Shown piece by piece: positions 33,727 through 44,659 of a DNA stretch of 64,000 nt. The stretch is from Leptobrachium leishanense. Taxonomy: Eukaryota > Chordata > Amphibia > Anura > Megophryidae. Each line of letters starts with the position of its first letter. Position 1 is the stretch's first letter. The stretch spans positions 407,842,959 through 407,906,958 of the forward strand of contig CM019063.1 in NCBI GenBank assembly GCA_009667805.1, in the 5' to 3' direction. The translations under genes and the position numbers were made by a program. Under the pieces are notes generated by a model that had not been told where the DNA came from, searched no databases, and saw only the letters and a list, made by a program, of their open reading frames with translations.

Positions 33727-34373
33727 AAAATGTTCCTCCTCCCTATTAAGAAGTAGGAAGAATCAGATTCACAGAGTAGTAGTCAGTGAGATATAGAAGG
33801 TTTCTAAAGAAATATGATTAATTCAGAATAGGCACAAAAATAAGAAACAGAATTGCTAAAACTTTTAAAATCACTTTAATGGTTTTGTTCTTGGGAAAAT
33901 GATCAACAAAGCAAGAAATTGCTCAGAACATGTTTTACAAATGAAAGCATTTTACACATGGTTTAATCTTAAACCATTTTATTTAATTTCAAAGTAGCGA
34001 AATGTTTATTCTTGATACCCCAGATCTATGTGAACTACATAGCCTAGGAACATCATTTCTTTCTCATGAATTTTCAAATGCACAGTTAATTGTAAATACC
34101 GGAAATACTTACAACATCGAGTCTTTCGTTTTTATAATCAAGCTTATAGCTGTCATGTGTGTGCCCAGATGCTCAGCATCTTGTGGTATCATTATCTTTG
34201 TGCAATAAAACTATAGTCTTGCATACTTCATTGCCTCGCTCTTCTGGAGTACAATTAGACGAATGGCTAAATGGCCAAAAAAATTATTTTGTAGGAAATC
34301 TTTGCATGAACAAGAGTTTGGTTAGGAGGATCATAAAATTAAGAATTATCCCTATACACAAATCAACATATAA
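33727..34373. other. No feature recognised
   Basis: AT-rich sequence with nothing I can identify. Confidence 0.5.
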
Positions 34374-35391
34374 GGGGTTATTCACAGAGCACCGAAATGT
34401 CGCCGATTTACGGTGCTCTGTAGTTCCCTGCACTTCCCTGATTTTCAGGGAATCAAAGTTCCCCACCCTGCAGTGAATTCAGCATTCACTGCAGGGTCCC
34501 CGAAGTGCAGGGAATTGGCTGCCGAATGCCGCCGCCAACCCCTCGCAAACCCACAGCCTGCTGCCGACACGCAGCCGACGAGCCGCAGAATACAGTGTCG
34601 ACCAGCCGCAGGAGAAAGCCGACAAGCTGTCAGACGGGTAAAATACAGCAAAAAAACAATATGATTAAAAGTGTCAAGATTGAAACGCTGCTTGCAAAAC
34701 AATTACTTTATTAACATATAAGATCCTATGAATGATAACAAAAAAGGTCTGTAACAGAAAAAAGAAACCGCTAAAAAAAAAATAACGAAAAAATCGTGAA
34801 AAATGCCGTAAGGATTCTAAAAAAAAAATAGAAACTTTTTACTGCAGAATAAAATAATAAAGGGATGATTAGATATTAAATTGACCTCCCTGGCGGTCTG
34901 ACTATTTCATTATCTATATATTATATCAGCATTGGCCAGAGGACACAGCGGACATCGGACATCGAGGGATCGCAGGGACAAGGTAAATTTTACTACAGTG
35001 TAATCCCGTGTGTGACTCGGGGGTTACCACTTTTGGTTCTGATAATTAACCCCGGAGCCAAACTCGGGATTACTGCCAGGGAGGTTAAAATGGGAATATT
35101 TTTAACATTGAAACCTATGGGGTTCACCTGAATAAACCTGCTGAATGAAAACACCGAACAACAGGGCACTTTGGTAACTTTTCACTGCTGTTCGGTGTTC
35201 TGTGAATAGATTAGCCATTGCTTCTCTATGGGGAATTTCACTGCAGTCGAACAGCACCGTACTGGCTGGCAATTCGCCAAAATTAAACTGCCTGCTCTCT
35301 AAATAGCCAAATGGCCACAAAATGGCACCGTACGGGAAAATTCCCTGTTTGGTGCAATTTCAGGGCCAGATCAGCGCTTTGTGAATAACCC
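34374..35391. mobile_element. MITE with GGGGTTATTCACAGAGC ends and TAA duplication
   Basis: Starts ggggttattcacagagcacc and ends gcgctttgtgaataaccc, flanked by TAA at 34371-34373 and 35392-35394. It contains cattcactgcaggg inverted-repeat segments near the left end and the shared core around ctttttactgcagaat (about 34800-34880). The core is interrupted by a TTAA MITE at 34885-35084. Confidence 0.78.
34885..35084. mobile_element. piggyBac-type MITE (CCTCCCTGGCGG ends)
   Basis: 200 bp with ends CCTCCCTGGCGGT and ACTGCCAGGGAGG, flanked by TTGA (34881-34884, a decayed TTAA) and TTAA (35085-35088). The related MITE at 35673-36508 has the empty site (its reverse strand reads gatatttaattaaaacggg). 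Confidence 0.8.
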
Positions 35392-35672
35392 TAATAATTA
35401 AATTAGTGTGAAGTCAAGTCAAATACATGAATTTACTATCAATAGAGATTATCAACAAAACAATTGCAACTAATGTTAATCACACAATAATATGACTGCA
35501 TACAGCTACCTGCACTAAAGTAGAAAGGCCAACTTTATCCTAGACATTTTTCACTGTTAATCCATCTATTTGATGCATTTGTGGGGATTTTGTAATGCAA
35601 AGCCATCCAATAAAAGATGCACCATTGTTGCGTAAAAAGTATATATAGTTTTTCCAGAACCAAAAAAACATA

Positions 35673-36508
35673 CAGGGTTATTCAAAGAGATCCGAATGGC
35701 TGGAGAAAGGTAACCGAACGCTGAAATTCAGGGTTCGGTTACCTTTCTTGGCCATTCGGCTATCCAGAGAGCAGGTAATTCGCCAAATCCTGGCGAATTG
35801 CCTGCACATACGGTGCCTGATCGGTGCCTGTTTGAGGGCAGTGAAATCCCCATGAAAAAGCACTGCTTCGGCTATTCAGAGAACACAAACCAGCAGTGAA
35901 AGTTTCCCGAAATGCCCTGCCATTCGGTGGTTTAATTCGGCAGGATTATTCAGGCGAATCACATAGGCTTCAATGTTAAAAATATTCCCGTTTTAATTAA
36001 ATATCTAATAAACCGTTCATTATAAAATTCTGCAGTAAAGAGTCTCTTTATTTATAGATTTTTTAGGATATTTTAAGCATTTTTTTTAAAAAAAAGTCCG
36101 TTCATATGTAAATTTCAGACACTTTTGCTCAGTAGTTTCTTTGCAAACAGCATTTCACTTTTCAATCATTCAAGCAAACTGTTTTCCTAATTTATTCACT
36201 GCCTTCTTCTGCGGTGTCGGCTTTTTCCGGAGGCTTCGCTGTGTGTGATCGGCTCCTGCTCGGGTTTTTCCGGCTTCTTCGACAGGATAATCCAGATGTT
36301 TTTACGGGTTTTCGGCGTGCATTCACTGGGTCTTGGCCAGGTTTTTGGTGGGTTTTCGGCAGCTTTTCCCTGCACTTCGACAGCCCTGTGGTGCTTGCTG
36401 AATACACCGCAGGGTGGCCGAAATGGGAAAGCCGATTTGCACCGAATTGAAGAGGGAGAAAAGTCACCGAACGTGCGGTGACTTTTCGATTCTCTTTGAA
36501 TAACCCTG
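35673..36508. mobile_element. MITE with CAGGGTTATTCAAAGAG ends
   Basis: Starts cagggttattcaaagaga and ends tctctttgaataaccctg, with ATA on both sides. Homologous throughout to 57110-57970. The interior carries ggtaaccgaac, the shared core in reverse orientation (about 35985-36095) and a GC-richer right half with cggcttcttcgacagg. Confidence 0.85.
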
Positions 36509-36705
36509 ATAGTTTAACCCTTTCACTCTCGAATTTGAGATAAAAAAATATATAGATTTTCCATGGTCAGAGTAGTTTTTAGAGGGTTTCTTTTTGACCA
36601 TGTGCCTATCAAGTAAATCCTATAAATGGGGCAATGTTGATGTTTAGAGAGCTGTTGATATCCCATAGTACAATGAACCAAATTACAGTCCCTATCCTGT
36701 CTGAG

Positions 36706-37605
36706 TGTCACGGATCCCCCTGATACTAGAGTGGTGGTCCCTATACGCAGGACACTCTCTACCCTTCCGATCCTTAGAGTGGTCGGCACGACTAGACAGA
36801 CTACTAGAATGGCAGTACAGAGCACATACAAGAGAGACGTCACGGATCCTTCTGCTTATCTGACTAGTGGTCCCTAGACGCAGGACACTGTCTACCCTTC
36901 CGATCCTTAGAGTGGTCGGCACGACTAGACAGACATAGAATGATACACAGGACCTTAGAATAATTAGCTCTTCCCAAGACCCTAACAACACAAGGGGTAG
37001 TCTGATGTGTGCTTAGGGTGCCACACAGACTGACCTCAATACCAGACTTAGAAGAGTTAATGCCAATACCAGGGGTTACGCACAGAATGGTTCGTTCGCC
37101 AATGCAAGGATCATATACAGAGTGGTTCGTTCGCACAATGCCAGGGGTCATACACAGAATCGTTAGTTTGCCAATGCCAGGGGTCATACACAGAATCGTT
37201 AGTTTGCCAATGCCAGGGGTCATACACAGAATCGTCAGTTTGCCAATGCCAAGGGTCATACACAGAATCGTTAGTTTGCCAATGCCAAGGGTCATACACA
37301 GAATCGTTAGTTTGCCAATGCCAAGGGTCATACACAGAATCGTTAGTTTGCCAATGCCAAGGGTCATACACAGAATCGTTAATTAGCCAAAATATACAAG
37401 AGCTCTGCGGGAGTAACTACCACGTCAGGGCACCGGCGTCTCTGTGAGTCTGGGCTTTAAACCCGGCGGGTCCGCGTCTCCCCGCCAGGCCCCGCCCCCG
37501 GCGTCCCACGTGTGCGGAAGCGACCGCAATATCACTCGGCGCCTGGCCAGCGAGCAGCGAGGAAGCTGCTGCAGGCGCCGGGGGGGTGCGGGGGCCACCG
37601 TGACA
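36706..37605 (-). repeat. 3' LTR of the chromovirus
   Basis: On the plus strand it starts tgtcacggatccccctg and ends ggccaccgtgaca. A 132-bp segment is duplicated in tandem at 36706-36936, both units carrying cccttccgatccttagagtg. A 36-bp minisatellite with unit gccaatgccaggggtcat / acacagaatcgttagttt fills about 37100-37390, seven to eight copies. Confidence 0.93.
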
Positions 37606-38719
37606 GAACCCCCCCCTCTACGGGCGGCCACTGGACGACCCCCAGGAGCGCGGGGATGAGCCAAATAAAAAGCCCTCACCAACCGAGGAGCATGAACCTC
37701 AGTAGCCGGGAGCCAAGAGCGATCCTCTGGACCGTAGCCCACCCAGTCAACCAAGTACTGGAGGACCCCCCTAGAAACCCTGGCGTCCAGAATGGCCTCA
37801 ACTTCAAACTCCTCCTCGCCCTCCACAGAGACAGGAGGAGGGGGGACACGGACCCTGGTGTACCGATTACACAAGAGTGGTTTTAAAAGGCTCACGTGGA
37901 ACACATTGTGTATCCTGATATGGGAGGGCAGTGCCAAAGCATAGGAGACCGGATTGATTCGCCGCAGAATCTTATAGGGCCCTATGTATCTGGGTGCCAG
38001 TTTCATAGAGGGTACTAAGAGCTTGATGTTCCGTGAAGAAAGCCAAACCCTGTCCCCAACTTGATACACGGGTGCCGGCCTCCTGTGTCTGTCGGCCTTG
38101 ATCTTCTGGATACCACTGCTATCCTCCAGTGCCCTTTTAACCCTTCCCCAAGTTTCTTTCAATGACGCTAAATGCTCATCCAGAGCAGGAATCGCGGTAT
38201 CAGGAAACGTAGCAGGGAGCACGGGAGGATCAAAACCGTAAACAGTGAAGAAAGGGGAATGTCCTGTGGCTTCGCTCACTGCACTGTTCAAGGCATACTC
38301 TGCCCACGGTATCAGGTCTGACCAGTTATCTTGTCGTTCGGATATAAAGCACCTGAGATATTTCTCTATATTTTGATTGGCTCGTTCTGCTGCTCCGTTG
38401 GTCTGGGGGTGATAGGCCGAAGAGAAGGATAGGTCTATCCCCACATTCTTGCAAAACCCTTTCCAGAATCTGGAGACGAATTGGGTCCCCCTATCAGAGA
38501 CAATCCCAAGAGGAATACCGTGTATGCGGACCACATTGGTAATGAAAATGGGCACCAGTTCGGCTGCCGAAGGAAGTTTCCGAAGAGGAACATAGTGACC
38601 CATTTTGGAGAATCGATCAATGACCGTGAGTATTACAGTATTCCCTTTTGACTCGGGTAACTCTACTATAAAATCCATAGCTAAATGCGACCATGGTCGT
38701 TCGGGGATTGGCAGAGGTT
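37425..38719 (-). CDS. pol: integrase with C-terminal chromodomain
   Basis: Frame from about [20 protein letters not shown]. The integrase catalytic core has the first Asp in MDFIVELPES, the second in IVSDRGTQFVSRFW and the Glu in NGAAERANQNIEKYL (DDE). A GPYKI-type region (RYIGPYKILRRINPVSYAL, HNVFHVSLLKP) follows, then a chromodomain EAILDARVSRGVLQYLVDW, VGYGPEDRSWLPATEV. The chromodomain defines chromoviruses and usually steers integration through histone marks. The frame continues through the polypurine tract and about 180 bp into the 3' LTR before stopping at 37425. It is joined to the RNase H part by a one-base shift near 38715, so it would originally be one polyprotein. Confidence 0.93.
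37606..37620 (-). promoter_or_regulatory. Polypurine tract
   Basis: The minus strand reads agaggggggggttc immediately before the 3' LTR. Such a tract primes plus-strand DNA synthesis in LTR retroelements. It lies inside the open pol frame. Confidence 0.8.
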
Positions 38720-39558
38720 GGAGTAAACAATGGGCGCTGTTTTGGGACTTTTATGTCTTGTGCACACCTCGCACACGGTTATGTAATCTTTAACATCACG
38801 GCGCACCGTGGGCCACCAGAGGAGTTTACGTATACTAGACACTGTTTTGGTGATCCCCATATGCCCAGAGGTTTTGTTATCATGATAAAGTTTTAGTACT
38901 TCTTCTCTTTCGTTCTCAGGTACAAAGAGTTTCGCAGGAGGTCTCCCCCCAGGAGCTGTACCCTGGGCGGTCTGCAATCTTAACATCAGAGGAGACGAGA
39001 CACTAATCGTGGTAAGGGCTATAATTCTTTCTTGGGGTACAATGGGATGCTGATCTTGGATGTTATGTTCGTAGGATTCGTATTGTCTTGACAATGCGTC
39101 TGCTTTAATGTTTCTTGACCCAGGTCTATATGTGAGGACGAAATTAAAGCTTGAAAGAAACAACGACCATCTCGCTTGTCTGGCATTTAACCGTTTAGCG
39201 TCTCCAATGTACGTAAGATTCTTATGATCGGTTATGATGACAATGGGGTCCCTAGACCCCTCCAATAAGTATCTCCATTCCGTCAAGGCTGCGATAACTG
39301 CTAACAACTCTCTATTTCCGATATCATAGTTCCTCTCTGCCGGGGACAACTTTCGGGAATAGAAGCCGCATGGATGCAAGGGTTTGTCGGGTGCCTCCCT
39401 TTGGGACAAGACTGCACCAAGACCTAGCTCGGAGGCGTCAACTTCAACCTGGAAAGGCAGAGCCGGATCTGGATGTCGGAGAACAGGGGCAGTTGTGAAT
39501 GCCTGTTTAAGTGCCTCAAAGGCTTGACTGGCCTGGGGTGTCCATTTCTGATTCGCCA
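38681..39558 (-). CDS. pol: RNase H and integrase zinc-binding region
   Basis: Reads [19 protein letters not shown], then the RNase H signature [36 protein letters not shown], and [14 protein letters not shown], with [12 protein letters not shown] and [11 protein letters not shown]. The integrase HHCC zinc motif follows in [18 protein letters not shown] and [13 protein letters not shown]. It belongs to the same polyprotein as the RT; the break from RT is a run of seven C (39559-39565) where the frame needs a different count. Confidence 0.92.
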
Positions 39559-39559
39559 C

Positions 39560-40870
39560 CCCCCCTTTTTAGTCATAGCCGTGAGGGGAGCTACCAAGGC
39601 CGAAAAGTTTTTAATGAACCTCCGGTAGTAATTAGTAAACCCCAGAAACCTCTGGATGGCTTTAAGCCCTTGGGGTAAAGGCCAGTCAAGAATCGCTGAG
39701 AGTTTTTTAGGATCCATTTGGAAACCCTCAGGGGTTATTATATACCCAAGGAAGTGCACTGTCTCTATGTCGAATAAGCATTTCTCTAATTTACAATATA
39801 ACCCAGCCCTCAATAATCTCTTCAACACTTGTTGCACATGGACGTGATGGGTGTCCTTATCAGGAGAGTATATCAGGATGTCGTCCAGATATACTATAAC
39901 GAACGTTTGCAGAAAGTCCCGTAGGGTGTCGTTTATGAGGTCCTGGAAAACGGCTGGCGCATTGCATAACCCAAAGGGCATCACCAGGTATTCATAATGC
40001 CCGCTACGTGTATTAAAAGCCGTTTTCCATTCATGCCCCTTCTTAATCCTGACCAGGTTGTACGCTCCGCGTAAATCAAGCTTCGTATAAATACGGGCCC
40101 CTTTTAATCGGTCGAACAATTCTGTTATAAGAGGTATTGGATATGCATTTCTTATGGTAATCCTATTCAAACCTCTATAATCGATGCAGGGTCGCAGGTC
40201 ACCCTCTTTTTTGGAAACGAAAAAAAAACCTGCTCCTGCTGGAGAGGAGGATCGTCTGATAAATCCTCGCTCTAGATTCTCCCTTATATATTCCTCCATA
40301 ATGTCGTTTTCCTTTTGTGACAAAGGGTATACGTGTCCTCTAGGAGGCATAGTACCAGGGAGCAACTCTATAGCACAGTCATAAGGACGATGCGGTGGTA
40401 GGACCTCAGTCCTGGTTTTAGAGAACACCTCCTTTAGCGCCATATAACATTCAGGGACTTCGGTGGACAAAGGAGGTGCTGTAGCAATATTGAGGCTACC
40501 AATCACAGTAACCCTGCCCAGGCACTTAGACTGGCAACTAGGACCCCAACACTTTATATCTCGCTGGGCCCAATCAATCACCGGGTTATGCTCTATTAAC
40601 CATGGGAACCCAAGAACGACAGGACATGAGGGAGAGTCGATAATCTGGAATCGTATGGTTTCACGGTGCAGAACTCCCGTAGTCATGCATACATCAATAG
40701 TGTCGTGAGTGATATGGGGACATGACAGGGGTTTTCCGTCTATGGCTTCCACCATTAGAGGCCTCTCCTTTAGAACCAGAGGTAAGAGGTTTTTGGCGGC
40801 AAAACATCTGTCCATAAAATTACCTGAGGCTCCAGAGTCTAGGAATGCCTCAGTCTCGAGGTGAACCCCT
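39560..40870 (-). CDS. pol: protease and reverse transcriptase
   Basis: The protease active site is [15 protein letters not shown] (DSG, about 40816-40860), followed by the [17 protein letters not shown] block. The RT follows: [33 protein letters not shown], the motif-A region [33 protein letters not shown], the catalytic [13 protein letters not shown] (about 39874-39910) and [15 protein letters not shown]. The frame is open from the protease to the C7 run at 39559. It is separated from gag by an A14 run (minus strand) at 40905-40918. Confidence 0.94.
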
Positions 40871-41929
40871 TCCCAGATGAGGGAGATAGGTACCAGAATC
40901 CGGGTTTTTTTTTTTTTTCATCGTCCACAAAGGAGGCATACAGAGAACCGATAACCTGGGTATTAGCTGTTCTTTGACCTGATTTGTTAGTCTCACCCCT
41001 GCTACCCCTGGGTCTCTGAGGACATTGAAGGCGGAAATGATCTGCCCCGGCACAATAAAAGCAGAGCCCCCTTTCTTTTCTGTGAGCTCTTTCTGCCTCT
41101 GAAATACCCGTTTTTCCTATCTGCATGGGTTCAACGGCCGGTACATCAGTCTTTGCGGTCTCCGGGTTGCCTGATGTAGTGGTGTGTCTGGGTACTAGGG
41201 GCAAAGGAGGCAGGACCCGTCTGGGTCTATCTCTGGGGTGTCTCCTTTCCCTGATTTGATCGTCCATGGCAATGCAGAAATCAACCAAATGATCCAGATG
41301 TTCTGGTAATTTTAAGGGAGCCAACTCAAACATAAAAGCCTCGTTCAGGCCTTCGGTAAAGGCTAGGGTTAAAACGTCGTTTGGCCAGTGTACCTCAGAA
41401 GACAAAGTCTTAAACTCTATGGCATAGTCGGAGACCCTCCTATTACCCTGTTTGATGTGAAACAGGGATCTACCCGCATTGGTAGCCCTTCTAGAGGGAT
41501 CGAAGGTACGCTTTAACTCGGAGGTAAAACCCTCATAGTCATAAATGATGGGTTTCTTATTCTCCCACAAGGGCGTGGCCCATAATAAAGCTTTTTCGGT
41601 TAGATGATTAATCAGATAGCCTACTTTGGCTTTATCAGACATACAGGACCCTGGATTGTTCTCGAACAAGATCTCGAGTTGGGTCAGAAAGCCCCGGCAT
41701 AAGTTTGGTGTTCCATCATAGCGTACGGGTGCCTTCATACTGAGCCTACATCCCTCGGAGCGGCCGAACTGACCCTAGGCACTACTGGGTCTGGAGGGCT
41801 TGCAGTTCCAGAACTGGATCGATTTAACAGGGTTTGCAGGGCAAGAGCAATCTGGTCCATTCTATGGTCCTGCTCTTCTTGTCTGGCTGCAATACGTGTC
41901 AACTGGTTAGAGAGGTCTGCGGGATCCAT
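40839..41929 (-). CDS. gag with CCHC zinc knuckle
   Basis: ATG at 41929 ([17 protein letters not shown]), only 14 bases after the 5' LTR. The N-terminal coiled part ends in a shift at about 41740. The second part, from [18 protein letters not shown], carries the capsid ([50 protein letters not shown]) and the nucleocapsid knuckle [14 protein letters not shown] (C-x2-C-x4-H-x4-C, about 41030-41070). It forms the particle shell. It ends in a different frame from the protease across the A14 run, which may be a slippage site or a sequencing error. Confidence 0.9.
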
Positions 41930-41943
41930 TGGCCCTGACGTAA

Positions 41944-42846
41944 TGTCACGGATCCCCCTGATACTAGAGTGGTGGTCCCTATACGCAGGACACTCTCTAC
42001 CCTTCCGATCCTTAGAGTGGTCGGCACGACTAGACAGACTACTAGAATGGCAGTACAGAGCACATACAAGAGAGACGTCACGGATCCTTCTGCTTATCTG
42101 ACTAGTGGTCCCTAGACGCAGGACACTGTCTACCCTTCCGATCCTTAGAGTGGTCGGCACGACTAGACAGACATAGAATGATACACAGGACCTTAGAATA
42201 ATTAGCTCTTCCCAAGACCCTAACAACACAAGGGGTAGTCTGATGTGTGCTTAGGGTGCCACACAGACTGACCTCAATACCAGACTTAGAAGAGTTAATG
42301 CCAATACCAGGGGTTACGCACAGAATGGTTCGTTCGCCAATGCCAAGGATCATATACAGAGTGGTTCGTTCGCCAATGCCAGGGGTCATACACAGAATCG
42401 TTAGTTTGCCAATGCCAGGGGTCATACACAGAATCGTTAGTTTGCCAATGCCAGGGGTCATACACAGAATCGTCAGTTTGCCAATGCCAAGGGTCATACA
42501 CAGAATCGTTAGTTTGCCAATGCCAAGGGTCATACACAGAATCGTTAGTTTGCCAATGCCAAGGGTCATACACAGAATCGTTAGTTTGCCAATGCCAAGG
42601 GTCATACACAGAATCGTTAATTAGCCAAAATATACAAGAGCTCTGCGGGAAGTAACTACCACGTCAGGGCACCGGCGTCTCTGTGAGTCTGGGCTTTAAA
42701 CCCGGCGGGTCCGCGTCTCCCCGCCAGGCCCCGCCCCCCGGCGTCCCACGTGTGCGGAAGCGACCGCAATATCACTCGGCGCCTGGCCAGCGAGCAGCGA
42801 GGAAGCTGCTGCCAGGCGCCGGGGGGGTGCGGGGGCCACCGTGACA
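41944..42846 (-). repeat. 5' LTR of the chromovirus
   Basis: 903 bp, near-identical to 36706-37605, including the 132-bp duplication and the 36-bp minisatellite (about 42340-42624). It differs at single positions such as gctgccaggcg versus gctgcaggcg and one more A in gggaagtaac. Confidence 0.93.
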
Positions 42847-42875
42847 CTGAGCTGACGAGCAATAAAAGTACATTA

Positions 42876-43480
42876 CAAATTATTTATATTTATTTATTTA
42901 TTTATTTATAAAGGATTTTACCAGGAAGGATACATTGAGATTTCTCTCGTTTTCAAGTATGTCCTGGGTTCAAGAACATTGAAGTGTTACAGTTACAGAA
43001 ATACAAAGTAATACAATGCAAGATATTTAAAAAAAAACAACACAAATATACAGATTAACAGAAAAATATGTAGGAAATATAGTCACTAGGTTACATGTTT
43101 ACAGGTGCATTCTGTATTGAGGTATGTTAGTAAGGAGCTTTTGAGTAACTTAAGACTGGGGGAAGATTTGATGGTGTCTGGGAGGTTATTCCATAATTGT
43201 GGTGCTCTGTAGGAAAATGAGGATCGAGCCACTGTCTTTTTGTATTGTGGTATAGCAAGTAAGGTGCTGGTCCTGGATCGGAGGTTATAGGATGAGGGAG
43301 CTGCTGGGGGAAGCAGTCTATTCAGGTAGGGCGGCAGCTTCCCAGAGATGCTCTTAAACACCAGGCTGGAAAGGTGAAGGGTGCGTCTGGATTCCAACAA
43401 TGGCCAGTTTAGCTCTTTTAACATGTCACAATGGTGGGTCATGTAGTTACATTGTAGCGCAAAGCGGCTATATGCCAATA
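42876..43480 (-). pseudogene. CR1/L2-like LINE 3' end, minus strand, with (AAAT)n tail
   Basis: Coding remnant at 43086-43478 reads ELNWPLLESRRTLHLSSL, VFKSISGKLPPYLNRLL, SYNLRSRTSTLLAIPQYK, SFSYRAPQLWNNLPDTI and SLKLLKSSLLTYL, the conserved tail of CR1/L2-type RTs. The 3' UTR includes accaggaaggatacattgag (plus strand) and ends in (attt)n at about 42880-42912. The same UTR end occurs at 57971-59222. It lies directly beside the gypsy element. Confidence 0.78.
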
Positions 43481-44090
43481 GTGATAGTAAAATAGCAAAA
43501 GCTGAATATCAATTCAAGTACTTATTTAATCAGTGATTATATTGTATCTATATTAGTAAATAACAATAATAAAAATGATACTATGTTAGATAATTGTGAG
43601 TTCATTTGATATTTTATTATTTTCATTGTTACTAATACATTTATGAATTTTATTAATTACCTTAATTTCTAAAATACTATCATTAGTAAAAAGATGATCG
43701 ACAATAATGCTCATACTTGATTAATGTGCCCAGGAAGTCAGTAAAGCCCCCAAGACAGATTAGTAACATGGTGGGATCATGCTATAGGGGGCTAGAAAAG
43801 TGAGAAAATCATCATATTAATTGATATAAAATAGGCTTATTCATGAGAAAGGCAGACTCATTCATAAAAACGCAACTGGTTGTATTTTATGCTGTCTCAT
43901 TAAAGAAAATTTTATTATTTATTCAAAGAAATTTCCTGTTGTTAACCCCTTTATTACTGTGGTCTAACAGTACTGTTTCCTACCAGTGGTTTTATGGAAA
44001 ACCATGTGGTAAGTAAGTATTTTTTTCCCCTATCGCCTCTTCAGGATAGCTTTAGATCTGAATTAATTATTTGGAAGTATGAGAGATGGA
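43481..44090. other. No feature recognised
   Basis: AT-rich sequence without recognisable features. Confidence 0.5.
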
Positions 44091-44279
44091 GGGCCATATT
44101 ACATAGTTGGTGCTAACTTAACCAGAGCTGTTGTAAACTTACCAGAGCCATTATAGCCTATGGAGGTTTTAAGTTTACAACAGCTCTGGTTACATTAGCA
44201 CCAGAGCCATTATAGCCTATGGAGGTTTTAAGTTTACAACAGCTCTGGTTACGTTAGCACCAACATTGTAATACTGCCC
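44091..44279. mobile_element. Small foldback MITE (GGGCCATATTACATAG family), copy 2
   Basis: Ends GGGCCATATTACATAGTTGG and CCAACATTGTAATACTGCCC. Compared with copy 1 at 852-990 the central block agagccattatagcctatgg to gctctggttacRttagcacc is present twice in tandem, giving two hairpin centres. Possible flanking gga on both sides. Confidence 0.8.
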
Positions 44280-44443
44280 GGAGTGTCTAGTTTTAATTAA
44301 TGTTTTGGTATTCGAAGATCTATTTTTAAACTTCTATTAGTAGAACAAGGTTTCATCCTGTTCTTAATTTTTGTATTGTGGATCCGACTTATACATGCAT
44401 TGACACTTGGCGAGGAAAGCTCGACTGCAAGTATCATTGAGGG

Positions 44444-44497
44444 CAGGGCTGGACTGGGACAAAAATAAAAAAAATCGGCCCTGGACCTCATCCAGAT
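44444..44497. mobile_element. Fragment of a CAGGGCTGGACTGGGAC repeat
   Basis: Starts cagggctggactgggac and reaches ggccctggacctcatccag; it appears to continue after the large hAT at 52731 (aagcccactccaattatg). The hAT element inserted into it. Family not identified. Confidence 0.4.
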
Positions 44498-44659
44498 TAA
44501 GGGATGAGCTGTTCGGTTCAATTGGTTCGGAGTTCGATTCGAACATTGCCTATTCGCGAACTACGAACATTTCCAATTGAGTTGTGAGCTGCCTGGATCC
44601 AGCACGGAGGGACAGGGAGGGAGAAACAGCACTGTGATCAGGCCATTCATCAAACCTTT

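Larger units (their letters stand above)
36706..42846 (-). mobile_element. Ty3/gypsy chromovirus, complete structure, minus strand
   Basis: 6141 bp with two LTRs of 900 and 903 bp, TG...CA ends and a perfect 5-bp target duplication ctgag at 36701-36705 and 42847-42851. Going along the minus strand the order is 5' LTR (41944-42846), gag, protease, RT, RNase H, integrase with chromodomain, polypurine tract and 3' LTR (36706-37605). The LTRs differ by only a handful of single-base changes, mostly indels in homopolymers, so the insertion is recent. The frame breaks listed under gag and pol are nearly all in runs of one base. Confidence 0.95.

Noticed and set aside
37009..37386. Repetitive open frames on both strands in the LTR
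   Set aside because: The 12-residue periodicity is the 36-bp minisatellite read in frame; there is no evidence of a protein.
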